In this document: one piece after another, positions 49,739-59,969 of the stretch
How the letters are laid out: every line of letters starts with the position of its first letter
Position numbering within the stretch: position 1 is the first letter of the stretch
Assembly: GCA_965230535.1 (NCBI GenBank)
Contig: OZ246010.1
Span: forward strand, 558,001 to 622,000
Length of the DNA stretch: 64,000 nucleotides
Reading direction: 5' to 3'
Source: JAUILH01 sp965230535
Lineage (GTDB): Bacteria; Bacteroidota; Bacteroidia; Flavobacteriales_D; JAUILH01
Notes under the pieces: model-generated
The model's input: only the letters and a program-made list of their open reading frames with translations
Told to the model about the DNA's origin: nothing
Database searches by the model: none
Made by a program: the position numbers and the translations under genes

Positions 49739-52700
49739 ATGAGTGAACGGATACTGAAAGCCCTCATGCAACTCTTTGCGATCATCGCGAAGGTTGAGGA
49801 TAATGAGGTAGGTGAAAACATTTCAGCAGATAAAAATGATGGGCGAAAAATCGTTCTGAATTTCTTGAAATTCCAGCTCAACCAGGAGTTGGTAGACGAG
49901 TACATCAAGGTCTTTGACGAATACCTTGAAGCGCATCAGGGAAAATCAAAGAAAAAAGACGGTAAGGCCAAGAGAACTTCTATGAACTCAGTAAAAGTTC
50001 TTAGAATTTGTACTCAAATCAATGAAGAATTAGCTCAGAAACAGAAGATCATTGTATTGATCAGAATTCTTGAGTTTATCAATACAGGAGTTGTTACGGA
50101 GCAAGAGGTAGAGTTTGCCACCACTGTTGCCGATACATTTAACATCTCTTCAGACGAATTCGAAGATTGTAAACAGTTCGTGGAAGGTGTTGAAAATGAC
50201 ATTCCTGACACCAATGCATTGCTTATCATCAATAGTGATGATTCAGAAACATTTGGTTCAAAATACAATCACGTCAGACACATCCACTCTCCTAACCTAA
50301 CCGGACAGATTAGGATTTTGAGAGTTTCCAGCGTAAATCTTTACTTCTTAAGATACTTTGGAACTGAGAACATTTCTTTGAACGGACAAAACGTTTCTAC
50401 AACAAGAAATTATGTTCTGACCCATGGCTCTTCCTTGAGAAGTGCCAAAATGAAACCAATCTACCAAAGTGACATCATCAGCAGGTTCCTGAGTGATACA
50501 GTTACCGAGAAGATTGTTTTCCGTGCTGAAAACCTTCAATACGTTTTCAAAGGCGGAAATATCGGACTCCATCCATTCAACATGGTGGAAGAGTCTGGTA
50601 AATTATTGGGGATTATGGGAGGTAGTGGTGCCGGTAAATCCACTATGTTGAATCTCCTCAATGGAAACTACAAGCCTACAGAGGGTAAAGTGACCATTAA
50701 TGGCATAGACATTCATTCCAAGGACGCAAAGGATAAAACCGAAGGCGTTATTGGGTACGTTTCTCAGGATGATTTGCTTATCGAAGAGCTTACCGTTTTC
50801 CAAAACTTGTTCTACAATGCCAAGTTGTGCTTTGGAGACATGTCCGACAGCAAGATCACCAAACTGGTACTGAAGCTTCTGAATGACCTTGGTCTTTATG
50901 AGACTAAGGATTTGAAAGTAGGAAGTCCTTTACAGAAGACCATTTCGGGTGGACAAAGAAAACGTGTGAACATTGGTTTGGAGTTGATCCGTGAGCCCGC
51001 CGTTCTTTTCGTTGATGAACCTACTTCTGGTCTGTCATCAAGGGATTCTCAAAACATCATGGACCTTTTGAAGGAATTGACTTTGAAAGGGAAATTGATT
51101 TTCGTGGTAATTCACCAACCATCGTCCGACATCTTCAAAATGTTCGACAAACTGTTGATTCTGGATTTAGGTGGTTATCCGGTTTATTTCGGAAACCCGG
51201 TAGATGGAATCCAGTACTTCAAGGAATTGGCCAACTATGCCAATGTGAATGAAGACACCAGCGGCAATGTGAATCCTGAAGAGATTTTTGACATCATTGA
51301 TGCCAAGGTGGTTGATGAATACGGAAATCTAACAAACAAAAGAAAGGTCAGTCCAAAAGAGTGGTACGAGATCTACATGAAAACTGAGGCTGAAAACCTT
51401 GATAATGTAGAAGATCCGGAAAAACCACCGCAGGCTACCTTTAAAATTCCAAATGTATTTAAGCAGTTCGGTGTATTTGTAAAACGAGATTTCTTAAGCA
51501 AGATTTCTAACACACAGTACATCCTCATTAACTTATTGGAAGCCCCTGCACTTGCTGCAATCCTGGCTTTCTTTGTAAAATACTATAATGCCGATTCTGA
51601 AGACGGCTATGTATTTAGTAAGAGTGAAAACTTACCACAGTTCTTATTTATTTCTGTGGTTGTGGCGCTCTTTATCGGACTTACGGTTAGTGCGGAAGAG
51701 ATCATCAAAGATCAGAAAATACTGAAACGGGAGAAATTCCTGAATCTGAGCAGAATCAGTTATCTGAATTCGAAAATAGCCATCATGTTCTTCATTTCTT
51801 TAATCCAGACTCTACTATATGTTTTAGTGGGTAACTGGATTCTGGAAATTAAAGGAATGACCCTGAATTACTGGATGATTATGTTCTCCGTGTCGTGTTT
51901 TGCGAATATGCTGGGACTCAATATTTCTGCCTCATTCAACTCTGCAAAAGTAATCTACATCCTGATTCCTATTTTGATCATTCCTCAACTACTTTTCAGT
52001 GGAGTGATTGTAAGTTTTGACAAGCTTCACCCTTCGATTGCAAGCGATAAAGGAGTGCCTTTGATTGGTAATGTAATGGCTTCCAGATGGGCTTATGAAG
52101 CTCTGGCAGTCACCCAGTATACCGAGAATGAATTTGAGAAAAAATTCTATGAGGACGAGAAAAAACGTGTCAATGCGCTCTGGAAGAAGAACTATTGGCT
52201 GGATGAATTAAAGAAAGCTCACGCCTTTATCAAGAAAAACACTTTCAAAGAGGACGTTGATAAAAAGGAACTCAAAGAGCGTTTCCAGATTCTTAAAACA
52301 GAAATTGACAAGCAGGATGCAAGTGGCTTCCCAATTGCATGTAGTTGTACTGAAAACCTGAGCTACGATAGGTATGTTTCCCTCTCCGAAACTGATAGAG
52401 AAGAACTACTTCAGTGGGTTAATGCTTATATCACCGTTACCAATGACACCTTAACCAATAGGTTTAATAAGTTCAATGATAAGGTTGAAAAAACCAAACA
52501 AAAGCTATCTGGTGAAAATCTGGGTGAAGACCAGGAAGATGCCAAAAAAGCTAAAAAGGAAGAATTCAGAAACCTTAAAAACACACATACGAACGAGAGC
52601 TTATCTGATTTCGTAACAAACCGATTGAGCACCAAGAAAATCATTAACAAGAATGGTGAATTGATCAATAAAATGAGTCCGATTTACTTTGATCCGGATC

Positions 52701-52900
52701 CGGAGGAAGGTTTCTTTGGCGCACATTTTTACGCACCGAATAAGATCTTGTTTGGAAAGACCATACCTACTAAATGGGCAAACATGATGGTCATTTGGTT
52801 CATGTCGCTGATACTGGTAATCACCTTGTACTTTGATGCCCTTAAGAAGCTTATTGATGGAATTGGAAAGCTTCCGGGACTATTCAAAAGAAAAAGATAG
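49739..52900 (+). CDS. ABCG-like transporter with N-terminal TerB-like and FHA-like regions
   Basis: A 1053-residue membrane ATPase. Residues 1-150 are an acidic helical domain resembling TerB (tellurite resistance); 160-255 form a strand-rich segment of FHA-like appearance; 260-500 is an ABC domain (Walker A GGSGAGKS about 294-301, signature SGGQRKR about 401, Walker B LFVDEPTSGL about 421) of the ABCG/white type; 575-775 are five ABC-2-type helices; 780-1005 is a long charged, coiled-coil insert; the last helix ends near 1040. ABC domain ahead of the membrane part is the ABCG order. Substrate unknown; export of a lipid or a periplasmic product is plausible. Confidence 0.88.
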   Translation: MSERILKALMQLFAIIAKVEDNEVGENISADKNDGRKIVLNFLKFQLNQELVDEYIKVFDEYLEAHQGKSKKKDGKAKRTSMNSVKVLRICTQINEELAQKQKIIVLIRILEFINTGVVTEQEVEFATTVADTFNISSDEFEDCKQFVEGVENDIPDTNALLIINSDDSETFGSKYNHVRHIHSPNLTGQIRILRVSSVNLYFLRYFGTENISLNGQNVSTTRNYVLTHGSSLRSAKMKPIYQSDIISRFLSDTVTEKIVFRAENLQYVFKGGNIGLHPFNMVEESGKLLGIMGGSGAGKSTMLNLLNGNYKPTEGKVTINGIDIHSKDAKDKTEGVIGYVSQDDLLIEELTVFQNLFYNAKLCFGDMSDSKITKLVLKLLNDLGLYETKDLKVGSPLQKTISGGQRKRVNIGLELIREPAVLFVDEPTSGLSSRDSQNIMDLLKELTLKGKLIFVVIHQPSSDIFKMFDKLLILDLGGYPVYFGNPVDGIQYFKELANYANVNEDTSGNVNPEEIFDIIDAKVVDEYGNLTNKRKVSPKEWYEIYMKTEAENLDNVEDPEKPPQATFKIPNVFKQFGVFVKRDFLSKISNTQYILINLLEAPALAAILAFFVKYYNADSEDGYVFSKSENLPQFLFISVVVALFIGLTVSAEEIIKDQKILKREKFLNLSRISYLNSKIAIMFFISLIQTLLYVLVGNWILEIKGMTLNYWMIMFSVSCFANMLGLNISASFNSAKVIYILIPILIIPQLLFSGVIVSFDKLHPSIASDKGVPLIGNVMASRWAYEALAVTQYTENEFEKKFYEDEKKRVNALWKKNYWLDELKKAHAFIKKNTFKEDVDKKELKERFQILKTEIDKQDASGFPIACSCTENLSYDRYVSLSETDREELLQWVNAYITVTNDTLTNRFNKFNDKVEKTKQKLSGENLGEDQEDAKKAKKEEFRNLKNTHTNESLSDFVTNRLSTKKIINKNGELINKMSPIYFDPDPEEGFFGAHFYAPNKILFGKTIPTKWANMMVIWFMSLILVITLYFDALKKLIDGIGKLPGLFKRKR

Positions 52901-52914
52901 CAAGTACTTCTTTT

Positions 52915-53154
52915 ATGAATTCTGAGGATGAGGATGATATTTTAGATGATCCGAATGACGGTAATGAAGAATCGTCAGAACACAAAGTCGTCTACTTACA
53001 CTTGTTATTATTTGTTTTACTGAGTGGAGCCAATTTCCTGATTCTATACACGCTTCAACAATTTTTGCCCATCAGTTTCAATACTCTGATAACGATAGGC
53101 TTCAGTGTGGAAGTCATTCTATTACTTACGGTTGCTTACCGAAGGGGGAATTAA
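52915..53154 (+). CDS. Small two-helix membrane protein
   Basis: 79 residues: an acidic cytoplasmic N-terminus (about 1-24, rich in Asp/Glu) and two membrane helices (about 27-47 and 53-73). It follows the ABCG-like transporter by 14 bases and may be an accessory subunit. No family recognised. It ends 4 bases inside the convergent kinase gene. Confidence 0.72.
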   Translation: MNSEDEDDILDDPNDGNEESSEHKVVYLHLLLFVLLSGANFLILYTLQQFLPISFNTLITIGFSVEVILLLTVAYRRGN

Positions 53155-53993
53155 GCCTTGTGATACTTCACCAAACCTTCGATTGGATCTTTGATTACCG
53201 TACCTACCTCCAGGTCACTCTCTTCTTCAAATACAACTTTCAATAAATCCAGATTGTGAAAGGCGACAGAACCAACAAAATTCACGGGATTAGAACTTGC
53301 CTGACTATATTTTAAAACGTGCTTGTCTCTGAAGTCTCTGAACGCATTTGTTATAAGGCTCTTGCAATAATCATGGTTTTGATTGGTCGACACAAAAGAT
53401 GCAAATGACGCAAGAAAAGTATTTGGAAAGGGCTGTTTATAAACTCTGTCGAGAATTTCCAACGGATCCAGGTTAAATGCTTCATCAAATCGAACTCGGA
53501 TGTCTTCACCCATATCATGATTCAGGTAATCCTTGATTAATTGCTTACCTATGTATGAACCGCTTCCTTCATCTCCCAGAATGTAGCCCAAAGCCCTCAC
53601 ATTATCCACCACAGATTCTCCATCGTAGTAACATGAATTGCTTCCCGTACCGAGAATACAAGCCACTCCGGCATCACGACCACAGATGGAACGGGCAGCT
53701 CCTAAAAGATCGTGCTCAACCAATACATTCGCATTTGGGAAAAATTCTCGAAAAGCAGATGCCACAATTTCAACCATTTTGGGGCTGGAAGCTCCCGAAC
53801 CATAGAAGAACAAATCCTTGATTTGTGGCACATCAATATCTTTTGGAAAAGACAGCTTCATTTCCCTTAAAATATCTTCTGTTCCAATGATGTATGGGTT
53901 AAATCCGATGGTTTTGAATGCTTGAATTGAGCCATCAGGTTTTACCAGATTCCAGGTGGTTTTAGTCGATCCGCTATCCGCAATTAATTTCAT
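53151..53993 (-). CDS. N-acetylglucosamine kinase-type BadF/BadG ATPase
   Basis: Sugar kinase of the ASKHA fold. Phosphate-1 motif DSGSTKTTW at residues 6-14, a CILGTGSNSCYYDG phosphate-2 motif, and the GYILGDEGSGSYIGKQLI loop characteristic of the GlcNAc-kinase branch. 280 residues, as in other Bacteroidota. It probably phosphorylates GlcNAc released from peptidoglycan or chitin. Stands alone, 50 bases after the LytTR regulator gene on the same strand. Confidence 0.9.
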   Translation of the reverse strand: MKLIADSGSTKTTWNLVKPDGSIQAFKTIGFNPYIIGTEDILREMKLSFPKDIDVPQIKDLFFYGSGASSPKMVEIVASAFREFFPNANVLVEHDLLGAARSICGRDAGVACILGTGSNSCYYDGESVVDNVRALGYILGDEGSGSYIGKQLIKDYLNHDMGEDIRVRFDEAFNLDPLEILDRVYKQPFPNTFLASFASFVSTNQNHDYCKSLITNAFRDFRDKHVLKYSQASSNPVNFVGSVAFHNLDLLKVVFEEESDLEVGTVIKDPIEGLVKYHKA

Positions 53994-54043
53994 ACCAATA
54001 AATCTAGCAATAATTCCCAGCCATTTACATCACAACAAAAATG

Positions 54044-54787
54044 TTAGCGTTGATTGTGAGCGGTCAGCTTTCCAATGAAAAGCGTTTTCTTGCTTCTTGC
54101 AACGTCCAATAGCGATCCATCTACCAAACGAACCTGCCCTCCTCTACCCTTAATATAGTCGGTTACACAGTTCATGTTAATGAGGTGAGATTGATGGATT
54201 CTGAAAAAATTAAACTCCTGTAGCAAATCTTCAAACTCCTTCAATGTCTTACTCGCCAGTAACTTCTCTCCATTGATAAAATGGATATAAGTATAGTTCC
54301 TCTCTGCCTGGCAGCGCAAAATTTGGTTGTACTGTACAATCTTGTATCCAGAATTGTGTGGTAGAACAATCTTGTTAGAATCGCCCTCGAAATAGCCTTT
54401 AAACACTTCCAATCTATCGAAGGTTTTATTGTCCATAGAAGAGGCTTTGTTCACAGCAGCCACTAACTCATGAATCTGAATTGGCTTCAACAAATAATCG
54501 AGTGCACTAAACTTGATGGCTCTTAAAGCATAATTGGCGTACGCAGTGGTCAGTATCAACTGAAAGTCTCCCTGACCAATCTTTTCCAACATTTCGAATC
54601 CGTTACAGACAGGCATTCTAACATCCAGAAACACCAGATCAGGCTTTTTCTCTTCTATCAACCTAAGCCCCTCAATGCCATCTTCTGCCTCACCCAGAAT
54701 TTGAACATCCGGGCAAAACACATTGATCATAGAACGCAAAGCATCCCTTGCATTTTTTTCATCTTCTATAATGACAGCTCTAATCAA
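54044..54787 (-). CDS. LytTR-family response regulator
   Basis: Receiver domain 1-120 (IIEDEKNARDAL, phospho-acceptor Asp55 in FLDVRMP, switch Thr/Lys in TTAYANYAL and LLKPIQ) followed by a LytTR DNA-binding domain (about 140-245: ILRCQAERNYTYIHFINGEKLLASKTL, FFRIHQSHLINMNCV, GGQVRLVDGSLLDVARSKK). Pairs with the histidine kinase whose gene overlaps it by 4 bases. Targets unknown. Confidence 0.96.
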   Translation of the reverse strand: MIRAVIIEDEKNARDALRSMINVFCPDVQILGEAEDGIEGLRLIEEKKPDLVFLDVRMPVCNGFEMLEKIGQGDFQLILTTAYANYALRAIKFSALDYLLKPIQIHELVAAVNKASSMDNKTFDRLEVFKGYFEGDSNKIVLPHNSGYKIVQYNQILRCQAERNYTYIHFINGEKLLASKTLKEFEDLLQEFNFFRIHQSHLINMNCVTDYIKGRGGQVRLVDGSLLDVARSKKTLFIGKLTAHNQR

Positions 54788-56538
54788 AACTTAACGGGTA
54801 ATTCAAATTCAATTTTTAATCCATTTCCCTGAGCAAAAGTATGATTTGAAGACAACTTTAAAGATTTATACTCTCCTTTCTGAAACCAAAGTTGTTCAAT
54901 ACGGTTTCTGGTAATATCGAGTCCTCTTACATGATGATACGCATCTTCTTCATTCACTTCCTGCTCTTTAATTCCCACACCATTATCCATTAATTCAACC
55001 ACCAAAACGTCTCCTACCTCTCGAATATGGAGCTCAATTTTTCCCGGTCCGGATAATTCTGATACACCATGCCAAATGGCGTTTTCAAGCAAAGGCTGTA
55101 TTAACAAGGGTGGAATCAACAGATTGTGTGTATTCACGCCATCGTCCACGTGAATGCTAAATTCGAGAGGTTTGTTCAGTCTTAACTTTTCAAGTCCTAC
55201 ATAATCTTCTAAAGACTCCAATTCTAACTGCATCACCACCATATCCTTATCCGAATGTGTTAGCGTGGTTCTCATTAACTTACTGAACTTCCCTAAATAT
55301 TTAATGGAACTGTCAATGTCATTTTGAATGATGAAGTTTTGAATTGAGTTCAATGAATTAAACACAAAATGCGGTGTAATTTGAGCTAAAAGCGCCTTTA
55401 ACTCGGTCTTCTTTGCCCTGACTTCCAATTCGTGATTGGCATGCAATAAGCTCGTATTTACTTTTTTGATTTTCCTGAAAAGCAAAGCGATCGTAGCAAT
55501 TCCTCCAACCAGAACAATTACCAGAATCAATAATATGACGGATAGCAGCTTGTTTTTCTTGAGTTTGCTCTTTTGCAAGGCCATTGTTTTATCCTTCAGA
55601 GCCACGATTTCTTCATTTGCTTCCTGTTCTTTCAGTAGCCTTTCCAGCTCCTTCTCTTCTATGTCGTTTTGATACTTGGAATGAATTTCCTCTACTTTTA
55701 AATCGTTACCTATTTCCTGAATGCTGTCAGACATCTCATGATATGTCTTGTAATTGTCGAGTGCCTGTTCATAATCATTTAAAGCCTCATAAGCTTTAGA
55801 AATTCCCTTGTAAACGTCTGCCGGGTCGTTTGGCAGGAAACCTTCTTCTTCATACATCAAACTCTTCCGATAATATTCAATGGCCTTGTCGTGAGCTTTC
55901 ATCTTAGAGAACATCACTGCCATGTTGAAATAGTTAATCATCAATTCGTAGCGTCTGCCAATACTTTGATACAATTGGTTTGAAGCATCATAGGCCTCTA
56001 ACGCCCTGTCATAATCCTCTTCTACAGAATACAGACTCGCAATATTTGCCTCACAAACCGCAATGTGCTTGGTATCTTTGAGCCCCATAAAATCTAATTT
56101 GGCGATTTGGTAGTAATATCTGGCCGAATCGTATTGTTTATTGGCGTCATACACTGCACCTACATTGATGTTGACGGCCGCATTTTTAAACAAATCACAA
56201 TGTCTTCTTGCCACATCCTGCGCATCTCTGTAGAATTTTTTGGCATTGGCGTAATCCTTAGAATAGAAAAACACAGAACCATGGTTTAACATGCAGGAAA
56301 CGATTCTATTGGAATCTCCAATTGTTTCGGATAAATCTCTTGCCTTTAGAAAATATGTCAATGCAGTAGGCGAATCTCCAGTTCTAAGGTAATGCGTGCC
56401 AATTGCATTTAAATAGTCAACTTTAATAGAATCGGCTTTGGTTGTGTCAAGGCCATTTTCCATTTGTTCAAGAGTAAGAGGTTGTGCCATTGCCGTCACT
56501 GTGCAAAGGCAAAACAGGTATATCATCAGGTGCTTCAC
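54784..56538 (-). CDS. LytS-type sensor histidine kinase with TPR sensor region
   Basis: Signal peptide (1-18), about seven TPR hairpins in the periplasm (about 20-275: LNAIGTHYLRTGDSPTALTYFLKA, YNFNMAVMFSKMK-type repeats), a coiled coil, one membrane helix (about 333-355: LLSVILLILVIVLVGGIATIALLF), then a His_kinase domain (PF06580: QITPHFVFNSLNSIQNFI near 390) and an HATPase domain (PPLLIQPLLENAIWHGVSE, DNGVGI, GLDITRNRI). 584 residues. Sends signals to the LytTR regulator. Ligand of the TPR part unknown. Confidence 0.94.
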   Translation of the reverse strand: MKHLMIYLFCLCTVTAMAQPLTLEQMENGLDTTKADSIKVDYLNAIGTHYLRTGDSPTALTYFLKARDLSETIGDSNRIVSCMLNHGSVFFYSKDYANAKKFYRDAQDVARRHCDLFKNAAVNINVGAVYDANKQYDSARYYYQIAKLDFMGLKDTKHIAVCEANIASLYSVEEDYDRALEAYDASNQLYQSIGRRYELMINYFNMAVMFSKMKAHDKAIEYYRKSLMYEEEGFLPNDPADVYKGISKAYEALNDYEQALDNYKTYHEMSDSIQEIGNDLKVEEIHSKYQNDIEEKELERLLKEQEANEEIVALKDKTMALQKSKLKKNKLLSVILLILVIVLVGGIATIALLFRKIKKVNTSLLHANHELEVRAKKTELKALLAQITPHFVFNSLNSIQNFIIQNDIDSSIKYLGKFSKLMRTTLTHSDKDMVVMQLELESLEDYVGLEKLRLNKPLEFSIHVDDGVNTHNLLIPPLLIQPLLENAIWHGVSELSGPGKIELHIREVGDVLVVELMDNGVGIKEQEVNEEDAYHHVRGLDITRNRIEQLWFQKGEYKSLKLSSNHTFAQGNGLKIEFELPVKF

Positions 56539-56745
56539 ACCCTAATTTAAGCGCTTTTGAAAAAAAAACAACGATCGTTCACCGAATGTCCCAAATTTCA
56601 CGAAAAAAGGCCCGAATGCTAACAATTTTGATCCCAAATCACATTTTGGATGATATTGATAATACACAATTGGAGGGGATTCCGCTGTGATTTAGTCAAC
56701 TCAATGACAATGAGATTTTTGCAAACTAAACTAGCACATAAACAC

Positions 56746-59700
56746 ATGATCAAAACAATTCTGGTTTCTTCATTTCTGGTTCTTAGCGCTTCTATATTGG
56801 CTCAAAAAGGACCTGGAGGAGTTCAAAATACGGACGGAACAAGTAATTTACGTCTTTGGCTGGATGCCGATGAAATTGAAGATGTTGTTACCGGTAACAA
56901 CGTCTCTACCTGGAATGATTTATCCGGTTACGGCAATCATGTTTCCCAGACAGATCCAAATCAAAAGCCTAATTGGTTTTCTGGAGTTGTAAACGGCTTT
57001 CCATACGTACGTTTCGATGGTGGAGAAAGACTAGAAGGTGTTTTTAATACCGGAGCTACAGCTCCTTTTACCATGATTGCAGTGGTTTTCTTTGACAGTC
57101 TCAACCAACCGATTAACAATCCGGATTATGTGGTGAGTTTTGGAAGTGCCAACGGAGCCAATACCAGAGCAAGCATTGCAAGACATAGTGCTGGTGCCAA
57201 TGGTGACCAGTATTTCACTTTTGATGGTGTGAATGAAAATTTTGGTCCGGTACTTACCGGACAACAATGGCAAATACTCGAACAAAATCAAAACAGTTCT
57301 GCACCCTTTCATTCTTTTTCATTGAATGGTACAACACAGGTCGTTGATGATTTTGCGGTCAGTTCATTGTCCACTTCAACTGTTTTCAGAATTGGTGACG
57401 ATGGAGACAGTCCCGGAGCCGCATTCATGCTGGCCGGAAAGATTCCTGAAGTCATTTGCTTTGATAAAATATTGAACACTGCTGAAACCAACATTGTGAA
57501 TTCATACTTATCTGCTAAATATAATATAGCGGTTAGCAATGATCAATACACCGGAGATAATCCAGGAAACGGAGACAATGATCGTGGCGTGATCGGCATT
57601 GGTAATGAAGCCAACGGAGATAACCTGGAAGCCCATGCTGATGGACTTCAAATTACACAAAACACAGGATTTGAGAATGGTGATTACTTACTTGCCGGAC
57701 ATAACATTGCCTCAAACCAACCTAACACCACAGACGTTGCGGGAGGATATGCAGCAAGATGGGAACGTGCTTTTTGGTTCGACATCACCAATGCCAGTAC
57801 AGCACAAACAGTAGATATTACCTTTGATTTTGGAGAAGGTGGCGTTGGCTCTCAACCTATCAACTCAACTATTTCTAACTACAAATTAGTATACAGAGCA
57901 GGGGGAGTCGGTGCATGGACGACCGTCGCAACAGCAAATTCTGTATCGGCTTATCAAATAACTTTTAACGGTGTTAATCTGAGTGCAGATGGGTATTACA
58001 CCCTTGCTACTCTGGATGATGCAACAAACCCTATCGGCTCCATTCCAACTGCTTCAGGGTGTCATGGCCCTGGCGGAATTGGAGAAACTGATGGCAGTTC
58101 CAATCTCAAATTATGGCTCAATACGCAGGCTTTAAAAGGTGGTAACGGAGATCCTTTGGTGACTTATAAAGACTATTCCGGAAACGACAATGACGCTACA
58201 TTATTCAACAACGCAAACATTCCTTCCATAAGCACCAATGTCGTGAACGGACATTCTGCCGTTTCATTTGATGGTACGGATTACATTGAAGGAAATCTGG
58301 ATATAAATCTGGCCGCTGACGCTACAGTTATCTCGGTAGGTTACTTCAACAATCCTCAAGGAATTGGAGACAATGATTATTTGATTAGTGTTGGAGCCGG
58401 TACAACAGCCAATCAAAATTTGAGCATTGGAAGAAGAAGAAGTGACGTCATGGCAGATGCCAACAGGTATTATAGCTGGACAGGTGCTTCAGCCATTCTG
58501 GGACCTGTTATCAATACTGCCGAATGGAATATCTTTTATCAGGAACAAGTCACAACAGGCGGTTTTCACAACCTGTATATGAATGGAATCAGTCAAACCG
58601 TTAACCCAAACCCTGCAGTCTACTCCTCTACATCTTCTACCTACCGGGTAGGTATGTGGCAAGGTGCAAATAACAGTGGACTGGACGGCTTTTCTGCTGA
58701 AACCATTATTTACAACCGTCAGTTAAACTTAGCCGAGAGAAACATTCTTACTTCTTATCTGGGCGCTAAGTACGGTTTAAGCGTTACCGGAGATCAATAC
58801 ACTGGTGATGATCCTGCAAATGGAGAACATGATTTATACGTAGCTGGAATTGGACAGGAAAGTGACGGAACAAATAACTGCGCCAATTCCGACGGAATGA
58901 TCATCACGATCAATACAAATTTTCAAGATGGTGACTACCTTATGATTGGTATATCCAATGAAGCCAATTCAGTTAACACTACAGATATTTCAGAACCAAC
59001 TGCTACCATTACCGGAAGATGGGACCGTGTTTGGTGGGCTGATGTTACCAATGCAGGTCCCGACATCAGAGTTGATGTTGATTTTGATTTTAGTGATGCC
59101 GGAAATATGGGATTCCCTGCAGGAGCTTCTGCTTGCTACAGTCTCCTTTATCGTAGTACTAACTCAGGTAATTGGACAATTATAACGACTTCTACTTCCG
59201 TTTCAGGCGATCAGGTACATTTTACCAATGTTCCGTTTGTCAATGATGGTTATTATACTTTGGGAACTTGTAATTTAATTAGCAGCCCACTTCCCATTGA
59301 TTTGCTCTCCTTTGATGCCAAACCAATCGATGGCTTTGATATTGAAAGTAACAAAGTTTTGTGTCACTGGACAACGGCATCAGAACTTAATAACGATTAC
59401 TTTACAGTTGAAAGATCTGTTGACGGATTGACATTTGAGACCATTGGGCACATCAACGGAGCCGGGGTTAGCAGTTCGGTACTGAACTATCATATGACAG
59501 ATGAGACACCATATTCAGGCACCTCCTACTATAGATTAAAGCAAACGGATTTTGATGGCAGTTTCACCTATTCTTCAGTAGTTCCGGTCCAGCTTTATGG
59601 CATTGAGATTCTATCCATTTTCCCGAATCCCTCTGTGGACAATGTGAACGTAACGGTAGCCAGTTCATCGGATACTGATGTTCATTTAACAATAACCAGT

Positions 59701-59865
59701 GCCGATGGTAAGCGTATTTTGAATAGAAAAATATATATTAGCAAAGGAGTTTCTAATATCGAGATTCCAATTGCTCACCTTCAGGCCGGTTTTTATTTGA
59801 TTCAGGCCATCTCCGGAGACGGTATTCACTTATCTCAAAAACAGTTTATAAAACGTGGTCAGTAG
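56746..59865 (+). CDS. Two-module LamG-like T9SS-secreted protein
   Basis: ATG 56746 opens a signal peptide (MIKTILVSSFLVLSASILAQ). Two tandem modules of about 410 residues (about 21-437 and 438-845) share the same order: a GPGG..(N/E)TDG(T/S)SNL(R/K)LWL start, a LamG/concanavalin-like beta sandwich, the internal S(L/A)KY(N/G)(I/L)(A/S)V connector, QYTGD(N/D)P, DG(L/M).ITQNT/TINTNF and an RWDR/RWERvWW segment. A fibronectin-like unit (CHWTTASELNNDYFTVERS) and a type A sorting domain (about 960-1039: FPNPSVDNVNVTV, LQAGFYLIQAI, QFIKRG) end the chain. Probably carbohydrate-binding or adhesive. Alone, followed by a long hairpin. Confidence 0.9.
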   Translation: MIKTILVSSFLVLSASILAQKGPGGVQNTDGTSNLRLWLDADEIEDVVTGNNVSTWNDLSGYGNHVSQTDPNQKPNWFSGVVNGFPYVRFDGGERLEGVFNTGATAPFTMIAVVFFDSLNQPINNPDYVVSFGSANGANTRASIARHSAGANGDQYFTFDGVNENFGPVLTGQQWQILEQNQNSSAPFHSFSLNGTTQVVDDFAVSSLSTSTVFRIGDDGDSPGAAFMLAGKIPEVICFDKILNTAETNIVNSYLSAKYNIAVSNDQYTGDNPGNGDNDRGVIGIGNEANGDNLEAHADGLQITQNTGFENGDYLLAGHNIASNQPNTTDVAGGYAARWERAFWFDITNASTAQTVDITFDFGEGGVGSQPINSTISNYKLVYRAGGVGAWTTVATANSVSAYQITFNGVNLSADGYYTLATLDDATNPIGSIPTASGCHGPGGIGETDGSSNLKLWLNTQALKGGNGDPLVTYKDYSGNDNDATLFNNANIPSISTNVVNGHSAVSFDGTDYIEGNLDINLAADATVISVGYFNNPQGIGDNDYLISVGAGTTANQNLSIGRRRSDVMADANRYYSWTGASAILGPVINTAEWNIFYQEQVTTGGFHNLYMNGISQTVNPNPAVYSSTSSTYRVGMWQGANNSGLDGFSAETIIYNRQLNLAERNILTSYLGAKYGLSVTGDQYTGDDPANGEHDLYVAGIGQESDGTNNCANSDGMIITINTNFQDGDYLMIGISNEANSVNTTDISEPTATITGRWDRVWWADVTNAGPDIRVDVDFDFSDAGNMGFPAGASACYSLLYRSTNSGNWTIITTSTSVSGDQVHFTNVPFVNDGYYTLGTCNLISSPLPIDLLSFDAKPIDGFDIESNKVLCHWTTASELNNDYFTVERSVDGLTFETIGHINGAGVSSSVLNYHMTDETPYSGTSYYRLKQTDFDGSFTYSSVVPVQLYGIEILSIFPNPSVDNVNVTVASSSDTDVHLTITSADGKRILNRKIYISKGVSNIEIPIAHLQAGFYLIQAISGDGIHLSQKQFIKRGQ

Positions 59866-59896
59866 CTTAGTTTTAGATCAAGCGTTTTATTGTTAT

Positions 59897-59969
59897 GACG
59901 TTGCTATCATTGGCGCATACATTTAACTTGGTACGCACATGTATCGCAGTGGTATGCAACGTCTTTTTT
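59897..59969 (+). terminator. Long stem-loop with T tract after the LamG-like gene
   Basis: GACGTTGC (59897-59904) pairs with GCAACGTC (59956-59963) and the stem continues for about 16 bp with a bulge and two G-T pairs; GCATACAT/ATGTATC add an inner stem. Six T follow at 59964-59969. Much longer than a plain terminator; it could be the 3' end of a small RNA. Confidence 0.65.
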
